Shown here: positions 26,363-34,777 of the stretch, piece after piece
Layout of the letters: each line of letters begins with the position of its first letter
Position numbering within the stretch: position 1 is the stretch's first letter
The notes under the pieces: model-generated
What the model saw: only the letters and a program-made list of their open reading frames with translations
What the model was told of the DNA's origin: nothing
Database searches by the model: none
Made by a program: the position numbers and the translations under genes
Assembly: GCF_003387165.1 (NCBI RefSeq)
Contig: NZ_QUMW01000010.1
Coordinates: forward strand, 1-64,000
DNA: 64,000 nt
Source of the DNA: Jeotgalicoccus halotolerans
Lineage (GTDB): Bacteria; Bacillota; Bacilli; Staphylococcales; Salinicoccaceae
Direction: 5' to 3'

Positions 26363-26872
26363 ATGGACGTAAAATATCCTATCGGTAAATTGCAAGTTCC
26401 TGAGACTGTGACTCTTAACGATGTTCAAAAATGGCTGGAAGATATCAGTACTTATACTGAACGTCTCCGCAATGAAGTTGCTTCCCTGACGGATGAGGAG
26501 TTAAATAAAACATACCGTGAAGGCAGCTGGACTGTGCGTCAGCTCGTTCATCACATTGCTGATTCACAGCTGAATATGTATCAGCGCCTGAAGCTTGCTT
26601 TAACGGACAATAACCCAAAAGTTCCGGAGTTCATTCAAGATGACTGGGCAGAGCTGCCTGACAGCGAACTTCCTGTAGATAGTTCTCTTAAAATATTGGA
26701 AGGCATAAATGAACATGTAATCGCGCTTGGAAACAGTTTGACAGAAAAACAGTTAACACGTGTATTCACACATCAGGTTAATGGTGAAATTTCCGTCGGA
26801 ACTAAAATTGCTAAGCTGTCATGGCATGAAGAGCATCATTTAGCTCATATTAAAATCGCCTTATCAAAATAA
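26363..26872 (+). CDS. bstA: BstA/YfiT-family DinB-like bacillithiol transferase
   Basis: DinB-fold four-helix protein of the YfiT/BstA group, which in Firmicutes transfers bacillithiol to electrophiles. The three metal-ligand histidines are seen as H63/H64 (LVHHIADSQ) and the C-terminal pair H158 and H162 (EEHHLAHI). GSWTVRQLVHHIADS is a strong family match. Start at 26363 is favoured by GAGGGG just upstream; 169 residues is normal. It is monocistronic. Assignment to BstA rather than another YfiT-like hydrolase is probable but not certain. Confidence 0.82.
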   Translation: MDVKYPIGKLQVPETVTLNDVQKWLEDISTYTERLRNEVASLTDEELNKTYREGSWTVRQLVHHIADSQLNMYQRLKLALTDNNPKVPEFIQDDWAELPDSELPVDSSLKILEGINEHVIALGNSLTEKQLTRVFTHQVNGEISVGTKIAKLSWHEEHHLAHIKIALSK

Positions 26873-26883
26873 ATACACACAGC

Positions 26884-26918
26884 AAGAGCTCCTTTGAAGT
26901 TTTTTCAAAGGAGCTCTT
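26884..26918. terminator. Bidirectional terminator between bstA and the lipoprotein gene
   Basis: 15-bp perfect arms aagagctcctttgaa (26884-26898) and ttcaaaggagctctt (26904-26918). Confidence 0.93.
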
Positions 26919-26919
26919 T

Positions 26920-27861
26920 TCAGTCGAGTTCAATGATATTCAGTTCAAACAAATAATCGTCGTTGAAACTGATATTAATATAATTTGCACCACTCACTTC
27001 AGGCAGATATGCAGGCACCGCTGTAATTTCTACAGTTTCTATAAATCTCCTGCCGTTATAAAAACTAATATAAGCAGGTGATGTAATAACATAATCTTCA
27101 GAAGGTGTATATTTCAATGCGCCTGTTACATAATAATCAGCGTCTTCAACGAAGTTGCCTTTGTCATCGATTCGTTCACCGGTAAATACATCATCCCCTG
27201 ATAGAAAATCCTGCCCAAACATGATTGTACCCTGCATTCCTTCTTCCACCGGTTTACCGCGTCCGACCAGATCATCAGGAGTAGTATTGACTTCATTACC
27301 CGCTGAGGCGTCTTCCCTTCCTTCATTTATCAGCTGAACTGTGTCCTTTTCCGAATCATTGAAACTGACAATAATACGGTCCGCTTCAGGCACCTGTTCT
27401 ATAATATGCGGTCCGTCATGCCCATAGTTATTTGTTTTAATAAATTCACTGCCGTAAAAATAGGATACGTAAGCAGCAGCCGTTACCGTATAATCCTGCT
27501 CCGGGATATATTCCATCGGCTCAGTGCGGGTCATATAAGATCTGGCATCATCTTCACCGCTGTAATTTATCCAGTAACCGCTGACGAGTTCAGTGCCTTC
27601 CATTACATCAACCGGTTCTGCAGCTTCCTCAGCTTCTTCTGTTTCAGATATATTTTCCGTATTCACACTGGCATTCTCATCAGATTCTTCTTCAGATTCA
27701 GCATCTTCTTCATCTGCTGTCTCCGTAGTTTCCGTCTCTTCAGTCACAGATTCTTCTGTATCTGCCTCAGAAGTTTCAGGTTCGTCAATCGGCGGTTCGT
27801 CCGTATTACTGCACCCTGTCAGAATAAACGCACCTGCCAGCATAAGTATTAACCATCTCAT
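26920..27861 (-). CDS. Acidic lipoprotein with two copies of a beta-rich module
   Basis: A secreted lipoprotein. A signal peptide with lipobox LTGC puts the lipidated cysteine at residue 17. Residues 20-90 are a linker very rich in E, D, S and T. Two related modules follow, about 118-170 and 251-303. Both share the pattern Y-x-P-x-x-D-Y-x-x-T-x-x-A-Y-x-S, then an aromatic, G-x-x-F-I, and later I-x-(I/V)-S-F-N-D. This shows an internal duplication. I know of no named family for it. It is monocistronic and convergent with bstA. The acidic linker suits a salt-tolerant surface protein (inference). Confidence 0.8.
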   Translation of the reverse strand: MRWLILMLAGAFILTGCSNTDEPPIDEPETSEADTEESVTEETETTETADEEDAESEEESDENASVNTENISETEEAEEAAEPVDVMEGTELVSGYWINYSGEDDARSYMTRTEPMEYIPEQDYTVTAAAYVSYFYGSEFIKTNNYGHDGPHIIEQVPEADRIIVSFNDSEKDTVQLINEGREDASAGNEVNTTPDDLVGRGKPVEEGMQGTIMFGQDFLSGDDVFTGERIDDKGNFVEDADYYVTGALKYTPSEDYVITSPAYISFYNGRRFIETVEITAVPAYLPEVSGANYINISFNDDYLFELNIIELD

Positions 27862-27951
27862 AGCCTCTCCCCCTGCTTGTCCATTCCTCTTAAATTAACT
27901 GCGGCTGTATGTAACATTATTAACCTATACCCATATTTTCTAAAAAATAAT

Positions 27952-27987
27952 AAAAGGCTGCCTGAATTTTTCATCAGACAACCTTTT
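27952..27987 (-). terminator. Terminator after the second SDR gene
   Basis: Arms aaaaggctgcctga (27952-27965) and tcagacaacctttt (27974-27987), paired with two G-U positions, T-rich on the minus strand. Confidence 0.8.
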
Positions 27988-27999
27988 ACAATAGAATTT

Positions 28000-28716
28000 T
28001 TACGGATTATTTGACCACAGTCCTGCATTTTTCAGTACAACACGCGGATTTAATTTAAGCTGGGCAACAATCAGTTCAGCAAGATCTTCTGCCTGCATGA
28101 CTTTTTCAGGATTGCCGTCTGTTAAGTTCAGTTCAACCGCCATATCTGTCGCGACTGTACTTGGCGTTAATGTCGTTACACGGATATTATGCTTACGCAC
28201 TTCCATCATCAGTGATTCACTCAGGCCGATCACTGCAGCCTTCGATGCAGAATAGGCACTCGTCACCGGACCGCCTTTTTGACCTGCTGTAGAAGATATG
28301 TTGATAATATCTCCTGTATTGCGTTCAATCATCTCAGGCAGTACCGCGCGTGTTGTGTAATACACGCCGTTAACATTAACATTGAGAATGTTCGTCCACT
28401 CTTCAGGCGTCAGTTCCATGAAGCTGCCAAACTTGGAAATACCGGCGTTATTGAGAAGAATGTCAATCGCACCGAGCTCACCGCGTATTGATTCTACCGC
28501 TGAAGTGATTGATTCCATATCCGATACATCCGCTGCAGCGATTGCCGTTTTAACATCATGACTCTTAAGTTCTTCCTGAACTTTTTCAAGATTTTCAATC
28601 GACCGGCCGACCAATCCGATATTTACACCCTCTGCTGCCAGGGCAAGAGCCGTTGCACGGCCAATACCGCGGCCTGCTCCTGTAATCAATGCTGTTTTGC
28701 CGCTTATATTTTGCAT
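28000..28716 (-). CDS. SDR-family oxidoreductase, paralogue of the gene at 8564
   Basis: Classical SDR of 238 residues. The cofactor motif TGAGRGIG is near residue 14, and [14 protein letters not shown] and YSASK (catalytic Y and K) follow. The start [13 protein letters not shown] and the C-terminal pattern [13 protein letters not shown]... closely parallel the SDR at 8564-9286 (IIVNQLKIHPR...), so they are paralogues. The Bacillus YqjQ/FabG-like naming is uncertain. It is monocistronic; substrate unknown. Confidence 0.87.
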   Translation of the reverse strand: MQNISGKTALITGAGRGIGRATALALAAEGVNIGLVGRSIENLEKVQEELKSHDVKTAIAAADVSDMESITSAVESIRGELGAIDILLNNAGISKFGSFMELTPEEWTNILNVNVNGVYYTTRAVLPEMIERNTGDIINISSTAGQKGGPVTSAYSASKAAVIGLSESLMMEVRKHNIRVTTLTPSTVATDMAVELNLTDGNPEKVMQAEDLAELIVAQLKLNPRVVLKNAGLWSNNP

Positions 28717-28783
28717 ATTGAAATCTCCTTTAACTCTTTTATTTCACATATAATTTTATCACGTTCTTCATCTTTAGCATAAC

Positions 28784-29464
28784 TTATGGATTTAAAATAT
28801 CAGCTAATTCATGCAGTTCTTTAATCTCGTAATCCGCTTCAATATCAGTCTCGTTTTCCAGTCCGTAAGGATTGTACCAGACCGAATCAATTCCGGCATT
28901 CCTTGCACCCGCAATGTCAGAAACGAGGCTGTCCCCAATCATAAGTATATCAGAAGGCTCAAGATCTGCTCTCTTCATACTCTCTGTAAAGAATCCAATA
29001 TTCGGCTTTGCACTGCCGATATCATCAGACACGTATAAATCAGTAAAATACCGCTTCAATCCGGATAAATCCAGTCTGTTCTCCTGCATCGTCAATACCC
29101 CGTTGGAAGCTGCATATATCTTATAATCTACTGATATTTTCTCCAGTACTTCTTCTATACCGGGCTCCATGATGAACTGCTCACCCAAAAAATTGCCGAA
29201 ATGCTCTTTAGCAAGATTACTGTCATAATCCATTCCCAGTGTCTCAGACAGTTCTTTAAATCTTATATTCAGTACATCCGCAACGGACAGCATTTCCTCT
29301 TTCTGCTGTTTCCATAAACGCTCATCAATTGCTGAAAACGAATCAAACACAAGTTTGTTATATTTAAGATTGAGTGTCGAGAAAGTTTCCTTTAATGCAC
29401 TCTCGCTGCATTTTTTAAAGTTAAATACTGTATCATCGATATCGAGAAAAATAGCTTTGTACAT
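28784..29464 (-). CDS. yjjG: YjjG-family noncanonical pyrimidine nucleotidase (HAD)
   Basis: HAD-superfamily nucleotidase that removes phosphate from noncanonical pyrimidine nucleotides such as 5-fluoro- or oxidised dUMP/dTMP, a housecleaning activity in E. coli YjjG. Motif I FLDIDDTVFNF (D8, D10), cap helices, motif II AASNGV, lysine in IGSAKP and motif IV MIGDSLVSDI are present. Length 226 is typical. Other subgroup members (e.g. YfnB) are hard to separate, hence moderate certainty about substrate. Confidence 0.8.
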   Translation of the reverse strand: MYKAIFLDIDDTVFNFKKCSESALKETFSTLNLKYNKLVFDSFSAIDERLWKQQKEEMLSVADVLNIRFKELSETLGMDYDSNLAKEHFGNFLGEQFIMEPGIEEVLEKISVDYKIYAASNGVLTMQENRLDLSGLKRYFTDLYVSDDIGSAKPNIGFFTESMKRADLEPSDILMIGDSLVSDIAGARNAGIDSVWYNPYGLENETDIEADYEIKELHELADILNP

Positions 29465-29556
29465 AGATATACTCCTATCATATATTCTGGCATTAGCTCA
29501 TATAAACGATATCAGTAAAATTTATGATACTCAACTGACCATAAGCCTTCCTCCAG

Positions 29557-30003
29557 TCAGCCATATTTCTTCTGATGTGCTTTCTTCAATTTCAAATACT
29601 CCTCATCTTCACGTACTTTAATCCATTTCTTCTCAAAAATAGCAGCTGATTCTGCTTTTGCAGGATCAATATCTCTTTCTTTCACTTCACCGTCTTTATC
29701 GTATTTTCTGCCGCCCTTATAATTTGCATAACGGCGGGCTCTCGTATAACCCATCTGCAGGAATTTCCTTGCCATATCCATGCCCACAAAGTCATTGTTC
29801 TCTTTATAATCCAAATACATCTGATAGATTTTATCGGAAGACTCTTTAGCTATCTCAGGTGTTTTGAACCTCCAGTGCTGAAGTATTTCACTTTTATAAG
29901 GTTCTACCAAAAGCACGCCCTGCTCGCCTCTGCCTACTCTGTACAGTTCAGGCTGCTGACGAAAATTTATATTGTCGAAATTTAAGTCATAGTCAAACGC
30001 CAT
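29557..30003 (-). CDS. DUF4385 protein
   Basis: A 148-residue cytosolic protein of the DUF4385 family. Family segments are FRQQPELYRVGRGEQGVLLVEPYKSEIL, HWRFKTPEIA and DFVGMDMARKFLQMGYTRARRYAN. It ends with a charged, lysine-rich helix. No function has been assigned to the family. It is monocistronic; GGGGGAG lies upstream. Confidence 0.82.
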   Translation of the reverse strand: MAFDYDLNFDNINFRQQPELYRVGRGEQGVLLVEPYKSEILQHWRFKTPEIAKESSDKIYQMYLDYKENNDFVGMDMARKFLQMGYTRARRYANYKGGRKYDKDGEVKERDIDPAKAESAAIFEKKWIKVREDEEYLKLKKAHQKKYG

Positions 30004-30170
30004 TTTATCTCACTCCCCCAAATCTATATACATAATTACAGTACCCCTATTGCCCAACTTTAAATATTTTACAGCTGATAGATATACCAGTGAATCTATA
30101 TTGAACCGGGTACATGGCATATATGCGTATACCTATAATGGCTAAATCAAGTAAAAAGAAGTGAAGTCAA

Positions 30171-30308
30171 ATGTACAGTTCTAAAATTAACCGATTGTTA
30201 TTCAGAAGTCTTCTTTTATCAAATATTCTTAATATCATTGTTATTGCCCTGACAATTTATCGTCATTTTACCATCGATAGTAAGATTGAAAAATTAAAAG
30301 GAACGTAG
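30171..30308 (+). CDS. Possible 45-residue small membrane peptide
   Basis: A short reading frame opening MYSSKINRLLFRSLLLS with one hydrophobic stretch (about residues 14-31) and a lysine-rich end KIEKLKGT. The Shine-Dalgarno is weak (AGAAGTGAAG). It lies alone in the 422-bp gap between the DUF4385 gene and rpsI. Apart from this frame and the rpsI terminator the gap holds nothing else I can see. It could equally be chance. Confidence 0.4.
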   Translation: MYSSKINRLLFRSLLLSNILNIIVIALTIYRHFTIDSKIEKLKGT

Positions 30309-30372
30309 ACAGCACAGTTTTATTTTTGGGATAATTTCATCTATCTTAATCCTGCTTAAATTATTTACGGCA

Positions 30373-30405
30373 CAAAAAAGCACTCCCCATTGCTGGGAAG
30401 TGCTT
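30373..30405 (-). terminator. Terminator after rpsI
   Basis: Arms aagcactccc (30379-30388) and gggaagtgctt (30395-30405), six T on the minus strand. Confidence 0.9.
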
Positions 30406-30425
30406 CTTCAATATATACATATATA

Positions 30426-30818
30426 TTAACGTTTTGAGAACTGTGGAGAACGACGGGCTTTCTTAAGACCGTATTTGTAACGTTCTTTCATACGTGGGTC
30501 ACGTGTTAAGAGTCCAGCTCTTTTCAGCGCGCCGCGGTGTTCTGGATCTGCTTCAAGTAAAGCTCTTGCAATACCGTGACGGATTGCTTGTGCCTGACCT
30601 GTGAAGCCACCACCGTGAACATTTACCAATACATCGTAGTTACCTTCTGTTTCTGTAACTGCGAATGGCTGGCTTAAATCTAAAATTAAGCTTTCAAATG
30701 GGAGATAATCTCTCATGTCGCGTCCGTTAACTGTTACTTTACCTTCACCTGGTACTAAACGTACACGTGCAACTGAGTGCTTACGACGTCCAGTTCCTTG
30801 ATATTCTACTTTAGCCAA
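30426..30818 (-). CDS. rpsI: Ribosomal protein S9
   Basis: Small-subunit protein whose C-terminal tail reaches the P-site tRNA. It begins [19 protein letters not shown] and ends [13 protein letters not shown] with the conserved terminal K-R tail. Length 130 is normal. It is the second gene of the rplM-rpsI operon, 19 bp after L13. Confidence 0.98.
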   Translation of the reverse strand: MAKVEYQGTGRRKHSVARVRLVPGEGKVTVNGRDMRDYLPFESLILDLSQPFAVTETEGNYDVLVNVHGGGFTGQAQAIRHGIARALLEADPEHRGALKRAGLLTRDPRMKERYKYGLKKARRSPQFSKR

Positions 30819-30837
30819 ATGTTTTCCCTCCTAGTCC

Positions 30838-31275
30838 TTAACCACGTAACTCGTAGTTTTCAGGTTGTTGTGCTGCGTGTGGGTGTTCCGCTCCACCGTA
30901 TACAAATAATTTCTTGCCTTGTTTACGTCCTAATGGATTCTTAGGTAACATTCCTTTGATAGAAGTTTCTAATAATCTCATTGGGTTTTTGTCTCTTAAT
31001 TCACCAGCTGATACTGATTTGATTCCACCAACATGACCTGAATGTCTGTAGTAGATTTTTTGTGATTCTTTTTTACCTGTTAACACAATCTCACTTGCAT
31101 TGATTACGATAACGTAGTCACCTGAATCAACGTGAGGTGTGAAAGTTGGTTTATGTTTCCCGCGTAAAATTGTTGCTACTTCTGTAGATAAGCGGCCTAA
31201 AGTTTTACCTGCTGCATCTACAACAAACCATTTACGTTCGATGTTTTGCTCATTAGCCATAAACGTTTGACGCAT
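30838..31275 (-). CDS. rplM: Ribosomal protein L13
   Basis: Early-binding large-subunit protein. It starts [20 protein letters not shown] and contains [20 protein letters not shown] and [12 protein letters not shown]. At 145 residues it is normal. Start 31275 has GGAGGA 8 nt upstream. It is transcribed from its own promoter, with a leader that folds like L13 autoregulatory leaders. Confidence 0.98.
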   Translation of the reverse strand: MRQTFMANEQNIERKWFVVDAAGKTLGRLSTEVATILRGKHKPTFTPHVDSGDYVIVINASEIVLTGKKESQKIYYRHSGHVGGIKSVSAGELRDKNPMRLLETSIKGMLPKNPLGRKQGKKLFVYGGAEHPHAAQQPENYELRG

Positions 31276-31400
31276 AGTAATTTCCTCCTAAATCTGTTCT
31301 CTATTGTCGTTTTAAATTTGTCGTTTTTGTCTTTTTATATTCATAATCCTAATAAGTTTCCGGGGCCTATTAATCATGGATGGATATAAAAATGTACCGT
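31276..31400 (-). promoter_or_regulatory. rplM leader RNA (L13 leader candidate)
   Basis: About 125 nt from the predicted start to the rplM start codon. It contains ATTAATAGG...CTTATTAGGAT pairings around the GC-rich loop GGCCCCGG (roughly 31368-31340). Position and type resemble the L13 leader, where L13 represses its own mRNA; the match to that family is not proven. Confidence 0.45.
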
Positions 31401-31405
31401 TAATT

Positions 31406-31434
31406 ATTATATAATTTAACCTTCATAAAGTCAA
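31406..31434 (-). promoter_or_regulatory. Promoter of rplM-rpsI
   Basis: Minus-strand -35 TTGACT (31434-31429), 17 bp, -10 TATAAT (31411-31406). It lies 18 bp beyond the truA stop. Confidence 0.85.
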
Positions 31435-31451
31435 TGTTTTCAAGATAATTT

Positions 31452-32195
31452 CTACAGCTTTTCATACCATACTTTTTCCAGATAAAGTCCTTCTGCCGGT
31501 GCTGTTTTAGGAATCACCGTTCTGTCTTTTTTGGCAATCATGTTTAAAGTATCAGGTTTTCTGATACCTCTGCCGCATTCGAGAACATAAGCTGTAATTA
31601 CCCGCACCATATTATAAAGGAAACCGGTGCCGGTAATCAGAAATTCAAACCCGTCTGCTGTTTCGATAACTTTAAAGTCTTTAATAGTCCGAACTTTATT
31701 TTTAATTTCCGCCTTGGCACTGGAAAATGTCGTGAAGTCATGCGTGCCGATAAACGGCTGCATCGCCTCTTCCATCAGCAGAGCATCCAGTTCATACGGG
31801 TAATGTGTCTTTAAACCATCGTAAAAAGGGTTCTTAGTGCCTGTGTAGACTTTATAACGGTAAGTCTTCCCCGTCGCATCAAAGCGTGAATGAAAGTCAT
31901 CAGCAGCGATTTTAACATCGTTAATCAATATGTCAGCCGGCATCGCTCTGTTTAAAATAAATTTCCATTTTTCAGGCGGCAGATCTATCGGTGTGTCAAA
32001 GTGGAAATACTGTTCCAAAGCATGCACACCTGCATCCGTTCTTGATGATGCATGAATCCGGACAAACTCCTTATGCATCCGTTTCAGCTGTTTTTCCACA
32101 GTGCCCTGCACCGTGCGGTAGTCATGTTGATACTGGAATCCACTGAAGTTTCGTCCGTTATATGAAATATTAACTGCCACTCTCATTAGTTTCAC
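31452..32195 (-). CDS. truA: tRNA pseudouridine(38-40) synthase
   Basis: Makes pseudouridine at positions 38-40 of the tRNA anticodon arm. The catalytic aspartate is in SSRTDAGVHA; YNMVR(V) and FSSAKAEIKNKVRTI are family motifs. Length 247. Its start overlaps the stop of ecfT by 4 nt, matching the order ecfA1-ecfA2-ecfT-truA of other Firmicutes. Confidence 0.96.
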   Translation of the reverse strand: MKLMRVAVNISYNGRNFSGFQYQHDYRTVQGTVEKQLKRMHKEFVRIHASSRTDAGVHALEQYFHFDTPIDLPPEKWKFILNRAMPADILINDVKIAADDFHSRFDATGKTYRYKVYTGTKNPFYDGLKTHYPYELDALLMEEAMQPFIGTHDFTTFSSAKAEIKNKVRTIKDFKVIETADGFEFLITGTGFLYNMVRVITAYVLECGRGIRKPDTLNMIAKKDRTVIPKTAPAEGLYLEKVWYEKL

Positions 32196-32989
32196 TGCCT
32201 TACAAATATTAATAATGCACCGAATAAAACAAGCACGATCAGTGCCAGTGTATCCCGTGTTCTCCAGGACAGAAGACGATAGTGCGTCCTGCCTTCCTCG
32301 CCCTGATAACCTCTGACTTCCATCGCTATCGCCATTTCTTCCGCCCGTTTAAATGCAGACATAAAAAGAGGTATAAAAATTGGAACGAGTGCATTGATAC
32401 GCTGTTTTAAATTTCCTGTCATAAAAGTCGATCCGCGCGCACTCTGTGCTTTTATTATTTTTTCTGTCTCATCCATCAGCGTCGGAATGAATCTTAATGA
32501 AATCGACATCATCATCGCAATCTCATGCACTGGAACTTTTAAGGCTTTCAGCGGCCTGCACAGCTTTTCAATAGCATCTGTCAGCTCGATCGGACTCGTT
32601 GTCAGCGTCATCAGCGTGGTAATGACTACGAGAAGTATCAGCCGGATTGTAATGTAGATACCGGTGATCAGCCCTTCGGACTCGATTGTAAAGAATCCGC
32701 CGTCAACCAGCACCGTCCCGCCTTTGGTTAAGAAGATATGCATCAGGAAGGTAAATATCAGCAGAATAAAAATCAATTTTAAACCGTTAAACAGAAATCT
32801 GATTGATAAAGCTGCAAGTTTTGTCACCGACAAAACGAACAGTATCAGCAGACTGTAGCCGACCCAATGATTTGCAAAGAAAACGATAATCATAAACAGA
32901 ATGACCGAAATAATTTTAGCTCTCGGATCCAGTCTATGGACTATACTGTCTCCCGGAATATATCTGCCGAGCAGCATTGAACTAAGCAT
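32192..32989 (-). CDS. ecfT: ECF transporter transmembrane component EcfT
   Basis: Integral membrane scaffold of the group II energy-coupling-factor transporters that take up vitamins with exchangeable S-components. Typical: GRYIPGDSIVHRLDPRAKII at the N-terminus, four or five helices, and the two coupling helices with the Ala-Arg-Gly motifs AQSARGS and AMEVRGYQG. Start at 32989 (265 aa) has GGAGG at 32997-33001; a longer in-frame start is rejected. It overlaps ecfA2 by 8 nt. Confidence 0.95.
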   Translation of the reverse strand: MLSSMLLGRYIPGDSIVHRLDPRAKIISVILFMIIVFFANHWVGYSLLILFVLSVTKLAALSIRFLFNGLKLIFILLIFTFLMHIFLTKGGTVLVDGGFFTIESEGLITGIYITIRLILLVVITTLMTLTTSPIELTDAIEKLCRPLKALKVPVHEIAMMMSISLRFIPTLMDETEKIIKAQSARGSTFMTGNLKQRINALVPIFIPLFMSAFKRAEEMAIAMEVRGYQGEEGRTHYRLLSWRTRDTLALIVLVLFGALLIFVRQ

Positions 32990-33842
32990 TGTTACGCCTC
33001 CAGTCCTCATACAGCCGAATAAATTCAGCTGTATTTTTCGGAGTGCCATTCAATGCTATACCCTTCTCTTTTAAATCCCGGGCCAGCTGAATAACATGAG
33101 GTACTTCCAAATCGTACCGTTCCATAAAGTTCTGGTCTGTCAGTATATCAGCTGTTCTGCCTTCGCCTGCAAGCTCTCCCTGTGACATTACCTTTACTTC
33201 ATCAGTAAATTCGAGCACATCATTCATATCATGTGTAATTAAAATTACTGTAATACCTATTTCTTTATACACATCATAAAACAGCTGCATCGTTTCATCA
33301 TGGCTTAAAGGATCGAGTCCCGCCGTCGGCTCATCCAGTATTAAGATATTTGGTTCCATCGCAAGTATTCCAGCGATTGCAACTTTCCTCATCTGGCCGC
33401 CGGAAAGTTCGAACGGGCTTTTCTCAAGCAGCGATTCATGAACATTGAGAAGTTTAAGGTAATAGCAGGCTTTCTCTCTTGCAGCTTCTTCCGCTATTCC
33501 CATATTCATCGGACCAAACATAACATCTTTCAGCACCGTGCTTTCAAACAGCTGATGTTCAGGGAACTGGAATACCATGCCGACCTTCATCTTCGCCTGA
33601 TGGATAAGCTTCTGCTTAGATTTTTTCGAAAGTATAATGCCGTCTGTTTCCACTGTGCCGGAGCTCGGCAGAATCAAGCCGTTCATCGTTTGAATCAGCG
33701 TTGATTTACCGCTCCCTGTATGTCCGATCAGCCCGTAGAACTTTCCATTTTCAAAGGTCGTATTTATATTTTTTAAGGCATGATATTCAAATGGAGACTT
33801 GCGGTGATAGATTACATTTAAATCTGTAAATCGAATCGTCAT
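32982..33842 (-). CDS. ecfA2: ECF transporter ATPase EcfA2
   Basis: One of the two unequal ABC ATPases of the ECF core. Walker A GHTGSGKST, signature LSGGQMRKVAIAG, Walker B ILILDEPTAGLDP, and D- and H-loops (ILITHDMND) are all intact. 286 residues, longer at the C-terminus than EcfA1. It overlaps both neighbours by a few nt, so the three are coupled. Confidence 0.96.
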   Translation of the reverse strand: MTIRFTDLNVIYHRKSPFEYHALKNINTTFENGKFYGLIGHTGSGKSTLIQTMNGLILPSSGTVETDGIILSKKSKQKLIHQAKMKVGMVFQFPEHQLFESTVLKDVMFGPMNMGIAEEAAREKACYYLKLLNVHESLLEKSPFELSGGQMRKVAIAGILAMEPNILILDEPTAGLDPLSHDETMQLFYDVYKEIGITVILITHDMNDVLEFTDEVKVMSQGELAGEGRTADILTDQNFMERYDLEVPHVIQLARDLKEKGIALNGTPKNTAEFIRLYEDWRRNNA

Positions 33843-34630
33843 AATAGCCGCACCACCAGTTCATCATGAGTGACGAATGAACCGTCCAGAAGTGCATTTG
33901 AAATTTCCACCGTATAAGGTACTTTTAAGCTGCTTCTTGCCAGCATTTCCTTATCCCGGTAAATTTCTTCAACCGTGCCTTCTCCGACAATACTGCCGTC
34001 GTTCATAACGATGACTTTGTCGCTGTGGTCAATTTCCGTTAAATCATGAGTAATATAAAGAATCGTTGTATCCAGCTGTTCGTGCAGGTTCCATAAAATG
34101 GACAGCACTTCGTTCCTGCCTGCCGGGTCCAGCATCGAAGTCGCTTCGTCCAAAATGAGGACCTCCGGCTGGAGCGCGAGTGCACCTGCGATAGCGACTC
34201 TCTGTTTTTGGCCTCCCGACAGACGGTGGGGTTCATGAGAACGAAATTCAAGCATATTAACGAGACCAAGAGCATGTTCTGTGCGGGCAATCATTTCCTC
34301 TCTTTCAAGTCCCAGATTTTCCAGTCCGAAGGCAACGTCATCTTCTACTGTCGCACCGACAAACTGGTTATCCGGATTTTGAAAGACAATTGCAAACTTG
34401 CGTCTCAATCTCTGTTTATTTTTCTCGGTTAAAAGTTCATTGCCGACGTATATTTCACCTTCATAGTCTTCGATAATACCCATGATGATTTTTACCAGCG
34501 TACTTTTACCTGAACCATTATGCCCGATAATGGACGTCCATTCGCCTGCATTAAAAGAGATGGAAATATGATCCAGAGCATATGCTTCTTCAGACCGGTA
34601 TTTAAATGCAATATCTTTTAGTGAAATCAT
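33839..34630 (-). CDS. ecfA1: ECF transporter ATPase EcfA1
   Basis: Partner ATPase of EcfA2. Walker A GHNGSGKST, signature LSGGQKQRVAIAG, Walker B VLILDEATSMLDP and switch histidine in ITHDLTE are present. 263 residues. It begins a four-gene run ecfA1-ecfA2-ecfT-truA and is separated from rplQ by a 147-bp gap with terminator-like structure. Confidence 0.96.
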   Translation of the reverse strand: MISLKDIAFKYRSEEAYALDHISISFNAGEWTSIIGHNGSGKSTLVKIIMGIIEDYEGEIYVGNELLTEKNKQRLRRKFAIVFQNPDNQFVGATVEDDVAFGLENLGLEREEMIARTEHALGLVNMLEFRSHEPHRLSGGQKQRVAIAGALALQPEVLILDEATSMLDPAGRNEVLSILWNLHEQLDTTILYITHDLTEIDHSDKVIVMNDGSIVGEGTVEEIYRDKEMLARSSLKVPYTVEISNALLDGSFVTHDELVVRLL

Positions 34631-34656
34631 ATTTCCACCCCTTTAAAAAATTATGT

Positions 34657-34714
34657 AAAAAAAGCGCGTACCCTGCAATAAGAGTCGCGCACTGATTATA
34701 TACTGCAGGATACG
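34657..34714 (-). terminator. Terminator between rplQ and ecfA1
   Basis: Minus-strand arms CGTATCCTGCA (34714-34704) and TGCAGGGTACG (34677-34667), one G-U pair, followed by seven T (34663-34657). It lies about 27 bp before the ecfA1 start, so it may also act as an attenuator. Confidence 0.7.
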
Positions 34715-34728
34715 TTGAGCTAGACGAA

Positions 34729-34746
34729 TGAGCCCTTCCGGGCTCA
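34729..34746 (-). promoter_or_regulatory. Hairpin upstream of the rplQ terminator
   Basis: tgagccc (34729-34735) and gggctca (34740-34746), a 7-bp stem with a tetraloop and no T-run, just after the rplQ stop. It is probably a 3'-end stabiliser or part of a structured leader. Confidence 0.45.
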
Positions 34747-34777
34747 CCATCATAACACTCACTCTGCTTTTAAAAGT

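Noticed and set aside
34661-34680. AGGGTACGCGC near ecfA1 as a T-box tail
   Set aside because: It only partly resembles the T-box AGGGTGG-ACCGCG element and there is no specifier stem or aminoacyl-tRNA related gene downstream.
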